A program made the position numbers and the translations under genes. From Crocodylus rhombifer (Eukaryota; Chordata; Crocodylia; Crocodylidae), in assembly GCA_038503035.1 (NCBI GenBank), contig JAVSML010000979.1:170357-234356 (forward strand): a stretch of DNA of 64,000 nt, written 5' to 3'. Shown piece after piece: positions 58,301 through 64,000 of the stretch. Positions within the stretch are counted from its first letter, which is position 1; each line of letters begins with the position of its first letter. Under the pieces are notes generated by a model. That model made no database searches. It was given only the letters and a program-made list of their open reading frames with translations, and was not told the origin of the DNA.

Positions 58301-60544
58301 TGATGGCTGTGTAAACAGGCATGGCACATCAAGCACATGGGGGCCAGCTACAGTGCACTTCCACTAGAGAATGCACACTCCAGCCAGCTGACCTGGTCCA
58401 GAAATCCTGGGATAATCACCCATGGGGACCAGAGACAGTCCCCAGATGAGTAGGGCTGGCAGCCTAAGGGGAGTAGAATCTCAGAGTACCTGAGCTCCAG
58501 GACCTCCTGCCTCAGGTTCCTCAAGCTCTGCAAGGTGGTTGGGGTGCCCATAACCCTGGCTGGCTGGACACCTTTCCCAAGAGGAATGTAAAGCTGAATT
58601 TAGGGGACTCTAGAACAGGGAGCAGTCTTGTCTTGGTTTACAAGTTCTTAGTTGCCAAACTTTTACTGCGTTTAATAAAACCCATTGAAAACAATGTCAG
58701 AAATCCATCTTCCCATGGATGAAAACCAGAATGCCTTGGGGTGAGGGGGGAAGAGGTGAGGTCACCTGGAAGGATAATTAGGATCAGGAATGGGGTGGGG
58801 AGGAAATGCCACAGGGGCAACACCCAAAACAAACTTGGAGAAGAATGGGATTTAAACTTGGCAAATAATTCTCAGACAAGGAACTTCTTCATGTAGGGGA
58901 TGGACATGGGGTGATGCTGGATCCACTATCAGCTTGAGAGCACTGCAAGGAGAGAGGTGTACAACACCTGGGGCTGTGAATTCCTCATACTTTCATGAGG
59001 GTCCTGTATTTCCTCAACCACAACCCCTGGGTTCTTGTATCCTTCTGCAGACACCCTGACTGCAGGACCCTTTGACATAGAATCAGAACATTAAGGCTGG
59101 AAGGGACTTCAGGAGGTCATCCAGTCCAACTCCCTGGTCAAAGCAGGACCATACACAACATGCCTGGGGTGCTTCTCAAACCAGGGCTGGCAGGTGCCTA
59201 TCTCCATTATGACTGGATCACTCTCCTGCAACAGAACCAGGACCAGGGTCACATGGAGTGGACTAGATCCCCTTGTGGGTCCCATGCATGGTGAGTAGAG
59301 GAGCTTGGCTTCCCAGACCCCAGTGCTAGCTGCCATCCCAGAGATAACTTCGCATGGGAAACTGGTGTGCCTGCATTCCCCATCTTGACCTGACTGTTCT
59401 AGTGCCTTGCTGGGGCTGTCCTAGTACTACTTTGTGGAGGTGCCTGAATTCACAGGGTGAACTCCAGGGCTGTGGTGCAGGGAAGATATCTTGGGCCATG
59501 GAGGATGGTGGTGTTTGAGATAGTCCTGCCTTTGGGCTACAGGTGCCACAGTTCCAGTCCCTTCATCTGTCAGGAGGTGGTATGTCAGGCATGTCAGAAG
59601 GCCTTTCTGTTCTACTAGCTGCCAGGTCACTTGGTCCCTCACCCCAGTTCTGTCCTGGTTCTGTCTCCCACTCCCATACCTATCCCACTCTCAGTTAGGG
59701 GGCCTCATTCCCACTCACCCTGCCTCCATAGGTGTCACCCATAGGATCCCTGTTCCTCTTGGTCCAAGAAAGACTCACTAAAGTGGGACATGGCATGTTT
59801 GGTGCCAGTCTACCCTTATTCATGTGACCCAGGATTATGGGGTCTCATAGGGAGATAATATTGATGACAATCAAGGGTATCATACATTGTTGAAAAAAGA
59901 TCTAGGACCCTGGTCATGATCTCCCTCTCCTGGTGCTAGGACTCTGCCAGCTCTGCTGAGGAGTGGGTAGCCTCTTCAAACCTGCAGGTGGCCATCTTGG
60001 GCCCCTTTACATCTTGGCAGCCTGGATGTAGTCATCTCCTAGCCTCAGGGTATCCCCTCTCCATTTCTATAGGCTCTGCTCATGCCTGTGCCTTAGCTCT
60101 AGGTGGCAAGAATCTTCAGTTTGTGCCCAGAGGCAACTACCAGTGCCCACAGGACCTTCTCCTTGCTACTTTATTACTACCCCTGGACATTTTTCACAGG
60201 TCCAGCAGCTGTGTGGCGGTCAGGATTTGAGCCACTATGTGTCTTCCACACTTTCATCTCCCACTTACAGGTGCTATTTATGCAATTAGGGGAAACATTG
60301 TCTCTGTGTAATGTCACAAACTTTGTTGATAAAATGAAGAATAAGTTCAGAAGATGTGTCCCATGCCAGGACACAGCTGGACACTTGCACTGAGATGGGA
60401 TGCTGGCAATGCTAAGTCCCTTGTCTTGCTCATTACCTGTCACACTGGGAACCATGTGGCAGCTCACCACCCAGCACACCTGAGAATGGGTTCCTAGTTG
60501 TGCTGTGAGTGGACATCTGGTTCTGAAGCAACATTTGAAGGAGT
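58301..60544. other. Probable decayed flank of a Harbinger element, no gene seen
   Basis: Moderately GC-rich sequence following the transposase remnant. I could not recognise the SANT/Myb-like accessory protein that autonomous Harbinger elements usually carry. A CR1 3' fragment in antisense lies at 59077-59165 (tagaatcagaacattaaggc, then ggctggaagggacttcagga). Other ORFs have no family likeness. Confidence 0.35.
59077..59165 (-). mobile_element. CR1 3' tip, antisense
   Basis: The sequence tagaatcagaacattaaggc through ctggaagggacttcaggagg, then ccagtccaactccctggtca, is the reverse complement of a CR1 3' end. Only the last 90 bases remain. Confidence 0.7.
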
Positions 60545-60552
60545 GCCTAGGG

Positions 60553-61680
60553 CAAGGGTGGGCAAAATATGGCCCACAGGCTGGATCCAGCCCTGTAAGC
60601 CATTCTATCCAGCCCAAGGGGTCCATAAACATTTTTTAAAATTTATATTTATCTGCTCCTTGCTGCCTGTCAATGATGACAGGAGCCAGGGGCAATAGGA
60701 CCCAGAGAAAGCCAGCAGGACTCAGCAGCAAAGCCAGCCCAATCCCACCCCATCCCCATCCCCTTCCCAACCCTACCACTGCAACTGGAAGACTCTGCCT
60801 GCCACAACTTTCACTAGTTCCCTGCAAGCCAGCTGGCTGCTCCAGCACCACATGGCCCCCGGCTGCATCACCGGACTGCAGGATCATGGGGCCCATGTTG
60901 GTACCCCAGGGTCAGGAGCAAGAAGGTTTGTGTGTGCATGCATGCGTGTGCCTGAAGTGAGGGAAGGGGAGAGAGAGACAGAGAGAACAATAAGGGGGGA
61001 GACACTTTGTGTGTGTGTGTGTGTGTATGTGTGTGCACGCGTGCAGTGAGGGAGGGAGTTAGATAGAGTGTGTGTATGTCTGTGTGTGTTCATAGGGAGA
61101 GTCCCACAGGCATACCCCCCATATACATGCACCCCCACCACACTGCCATACACGCAGGCCCCCAGACTCACACTTTCTCACACACCCCAACTTCCCCCCA
61201 ACAGCGCCCAGACCCCACATATCCACACACACCCACATGCTCCCCCACCCAAAACTCACACCCCACCCCTACATACCCCCCACACATTCCCCCAAAAACC
61301 TATGCCCACCCCGCAACAATATACAAGGGTAAGACTTCATTTTACTCTATTGTGCAATCACCTCTATGTATGCTACATGCATGTAAATCAAGACAAAAAT
61401 ATTTTTTGAAATCAAATTAATGAATGTTGTAGATGTTTAATTTTTAAAATATAATTTGATCTTTTTCTGGTTCTGAGATGGCAAAATCCTGTGCTGAAAG
61501 GAGTACTTCTGGAGACAAGGGAAGGAGCTTCTGGTGGCAAAGGTTAGGGTTATGGGGCAGGACTTCTCGTCACAAGATGGTGACCAGGGGGAGGAGCACT
61601 TGTCAAGGGAAAGGGCTACTGATGTGGCCCTCGACAGCTTGCCAAAGCAGCCCTCTGCCGGAAATAACTGGCCACCTCTG
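60553..61680. mobile_element. hAT-type element, 1128 bp, perfect 8-bp TSD GCCTAGGG
   Basis: It is flanked by GCCTAGGG at 60545-60552 and 61681-61688. The ends caagggtgggcaaaatat and the reverse complement of ataactggccacctctg form imperfect inverted repeats (start CAnnGGTGGnCA). Inside lie a purine-rich block, a (TG)n run (61005-61045), and a CA-rich tract (61080-61310). A tgcaatcacctctatgtatg segment is shared with 22.74-22.77 kb. No transposase is seen. A related copy is inverted at 22434-23095. Confidence 0.9.
61003..61045. repeat. (TG)n microsatellite inside a hAT element
   Basis: About 20 TG dinucleotides, interrupted by one TA and a GCACGCG stretch at 61034-61041. Confidence 0.85.
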
Positions 61681-61689
61681 GCCTAGGGA

Positions 61690-62358
61690 TAAAAGGAGTG
61701 GAGCCTTGGGGTCCTGCCTTAATTCTGGTGTTCCTGGGACTGGAAAAGAATTTCCAACATGTGGAAAGCTGACAGAGGTCTGAGTTCCCCCCATACCCTT
61801 TCATTACATGAGAAAGCTTTCAACAGCCCCCACCACCTGACCTTACAGAAGTGGTACTCTCTCCCCAGTATTTTCCTAGTGAAAGTTAGTTGATGCCAGA
61901 GGCATGAGATTTACCACTATTCCCAAGGGAACCCTGCCCTGTCCACCCTACTTATATTGCAGGAGATGGTTTCCTGGGACATGTATGAGTCCTGGAAGGG
62001 GGTTGCTTCCTTTGATGACATGACTGAGAAGTCAGGGCTAGTGCTAAACATAAGAATCAAGCCCAAGTGCTATATCTTGCTATGATGACCTGATGCCTGA
62101 GGACACCTCCTTAATCAGAGAAATTTTCGATGCAGCACTCAACCTCAACCCATGATGACCTGCCTGAGCAAAGTTCCCCTCACTACCCTATACCACTGGA
62201 ATATAGTTCTGCCACACTCTGCTCTTGGCTTTCATGCTGTGTTCCTCTGTTTAAAAGTTTCCTGGGGGGAGGGAAGGGTTGGTTTGTGGGGTTGAGGGGA
62301 AATTGTTTGGGAATATGATGGATGGGGGTAGTTGGGGTTTGAGCATTCAGTAAAGGGA
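61690..62358. other. Non-coding DNA, no gene seen
   Basis: Between two hAT elements. Short ORFs only, no family likeness. Confidence 0.4.
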
Positions 62359-62366
62359 CTGATGGT

Positions 62367-62563
62367 CAGGGATCCTGGTTTTCTCTGATTTAAAAAAATA
62401 CCTATTTTTTGGTTAAAAAAGTAACTCATAATCCACATTTTTTCCTTGAATTAAATAAAACACCACTAATATATAATGGAGTTTCATGGGAAAATGTGGA
62501 TTTGAGGTTATTTTTCTAAACTAAAAATTAGGGTTTTCTTTTCAGAGAAAACCAGTATCCCTG
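62367..62563. mobile_element. Hairpin hAT-type MITE, 197 bp, perfect 8-bp TSD CTGATGGT
   Basis: It is flanked by CTGATGGT at 62359-62366 and 62564-62571. The ends cagggatcctggttttctc and gagaaaaccagtatccctg are inverted with one mismatch, and the arms continue as imperfect inverted repeats almost to the centre (aatccacattttttccttga against catgggaaaatgtggatt). The family also appears at 5.05, 45.07 and 54.0 kb. Confidence 0.9.
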
Positions 62564-62571
62564 CTGATGGT

Positions 62572-64000
62572 ACCATGAGACTCAGAATTGCCTTACTCCA
62601 ATGGACTTTTGCCTGGAAACAGGGACTGGAATGTTCAAGTGTCACCTCCAAGGTTTTCCTGATGCTTGGCCTGGCAGTCACTTTGGCTCTTGGACCAGTC
62701 TCTCAGCAATTATTCTCCCCCACCCCCACCCAGGATTCCTACCTTCTCAATGTCTTGGGGAGGGAGGGAGGGAGTTTGGCAGAGTGGAAATCATTTCTAA
62801 TTACTGCCATAATACATTTCCAGTGGTTCTGAGAAATGTGTGCTTTCAAACATCCCTGACCTGAACACCCTAGCAGCCACCTGGTCCCTTGGCCCTGTGG
62901 AGCATAGCAGGGTGTGGCATATGGAACCCGGACACCTGTAATTATTTATTACACTTTTACTACAGAGTGAAACCCTTTTGATGATTTTCTGAGTCACAGT
63001 GGGCATGCAGAGCCATCTGGCTCCAGAACAGGTGGTGGGGCAGCCTTTAAGATGTGGTCTGGGCAGGGACCTCAAGGCAAGGGGACATGCAAGAGGTTCA
63101 GTGGAGAAAGAAGGGAGGCCTGTGACACCACCTGAAGTCAGGGCATGGGAAGGGGCAGCAGAACACCGTACCTCCTACCTTGGAGTGCAGGGTGGTTCAG
63201 TAAGCCTGGTTTTATGCCAGCTTTTAGGGCAGGTGAGGGGAGTGGCATATAATCATAGTCTTGTGAGATTAGGAGGGCCGTTTGAGTAAAACAGACTTAC
63301 ACTCTCACATGCTGGCTGAATGGGTATGAAATGCCCAAGGCTGTGAACTTGGAGCCTCAGGTCTGTGCTTGAGGAAAGGAAGAGATGGGAGGAATTATTT
63401 GCTTAGTGCTGAAGCATATATTGAATAATTGGCACTGTGGGCCCAATGCTTTGACTGGACAGAGTTACAATTCTCCCACCTCTCTCTATCTGTGCCTTAG
63501 GACCTAGTTTTGGTTATGGTCATGAGTTCGGACTGCGGGGATTGCTTGTAGATGACACTTGTCTCACCAGGGGGAGGAGTTGGGGCTGGTAACCATCTTC
63601 TGATGACAGGTTTGCACAGAGGGCTTTTGGCCAGTGGGACATTATTATCCTACTGCCTCCCTGACCCACTGGCCATGAATGCATCTCACCATCTGTCATT
63701 GCACCCTCCTATGGGGGCTTTGCATTTCCCTTGGTGCCTTGATCTCTGTCACAGCAACATGGTGTGAGGTAGAGCTGTCCCTACCCAGACAGCAGGCTTT
63801 TGTCACTCAAGTTCAGAATCAGTGCCAGGATTTGGAGAATGGATGGGTGCAGATGCTGTATGGCTTCTTGAAATGGGACAAAGAAGGCTGGTGGGTGTTC
63901 TCAGCATCTGTGAGAAGGCCACCAAGGAGATTTTGAAAGAATGACAGCCAAATATCCACAGCCTCCACACAGGAGATGGTGTGCTTAGGCACATGGTTTC
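62572..64000. other. Non-coding DNA, no gene recognised
   Basis: The longest plus-strand ORFs (62999-63289, 63679-63936) contain no domain I recognise; the latter ends in QAFVTQVQNQCQDLENGWVQ, not placed in any family. The stretch runs off the right edge. Confidence 0.35.

Noticed and set aside
60953..61330. CRISPR-like or regularly spaced array
   Set aside because: The periodicity is dinucleotide and C-run based, with no repeat-spacer structure; it is simple sequence inside a transposon.

Overview
The window looks like non-coding vertebrate DNA from a sauropsid, most likely a crocodilian or turtle. I found no intact host protein-coding gene, no rRNA or tRNA gene, no CRISPR array and no bacterial-style operon. 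The evidence for the host is the repeat content: many CR1 LINE fragments on both strands, a Tx1-like (L1-Tx1 group) LINE, PIF/Harbinger-type MITEs with 3-bp target duplications, several hAT elements with 8-bp duplications, and a decayed gammaretrovirus-like provirus. A run of ten N at 11054-11063 marks a draft-assembly gap. Crocodilian versus turtle is inference and was not tested.

Layout. 1-3.8 kb: 3' part of a Tx1-like LINE (end of the endonuclease, reverse transcriptase with a YADD box, C-terminal zinc-finger segment, 3' UTR with AATAAA) that continues off the left edge. 3.8-16 kb: AT-rich DNA with a hairpin MITE (5.05 kb), two opposed CR1 pieces (7.4-8.5 kb), Harbinger-type MITEs (8.5 and 10.0 kb) and a split MITE (13.2/14.5 kb). 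16.1-17.7 kb: antisense CR1 containing a second CR1. 19-25.5 kb: a cluster of MITEs and hAT elements, including a 312-bp element with a perfect duplication. 26-35.9 kb: more Harbinger-type MITEs, a 70-bp tandem repeat, tRNA-derived SINE heads and an 862-bp hAT element. 36-39.8 kb: one GC-rich inverted repeat, otherwise unremarkable. 39.85-42.7 kb: a rearranged provirus (LTR, primer binding site, capsid-only gag, then pol in the opposite orientation), followed by a GC-rich stretch of unknown identity. 43.0-43.45 kb: an old L2/CR1-clade remnant. 45.5-50 kb: AT-rich DNA with a duplicated block holding a hAT-like insertion. 50.0-52.3 kb: the longest CR1, with endonuclease and reverse transcriptase segments. 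55-58.3 kb: a decayed HARBI1-like transposase whose upstream flank was hit by a 1.73-kb hAT element, itself carrying an antisense CR1. 60.5-61.7 kb and 62.4 kb: two further hAT elements with perfect 8-bp duplications.

How the parts relate. The window records successive transposition. Autonomous sources (Tx1-like LINE, CR1, a Harbinger transposase) are present only as broken copies, beside non-autonomous elements whose ends and duplications fit the same superfamilies. Boundaries supported by target-site duplications are given to the base; the others are approximate. No complete new system was found. The most informative items are the nested-insertion chronology at 55.5-58.3 kb, the inverted provirus with capsid directly after the primer binding site, the related hAT copies at 22.4 and 60.6 kb, and the dense set of 3-bp-duplication MITEs.
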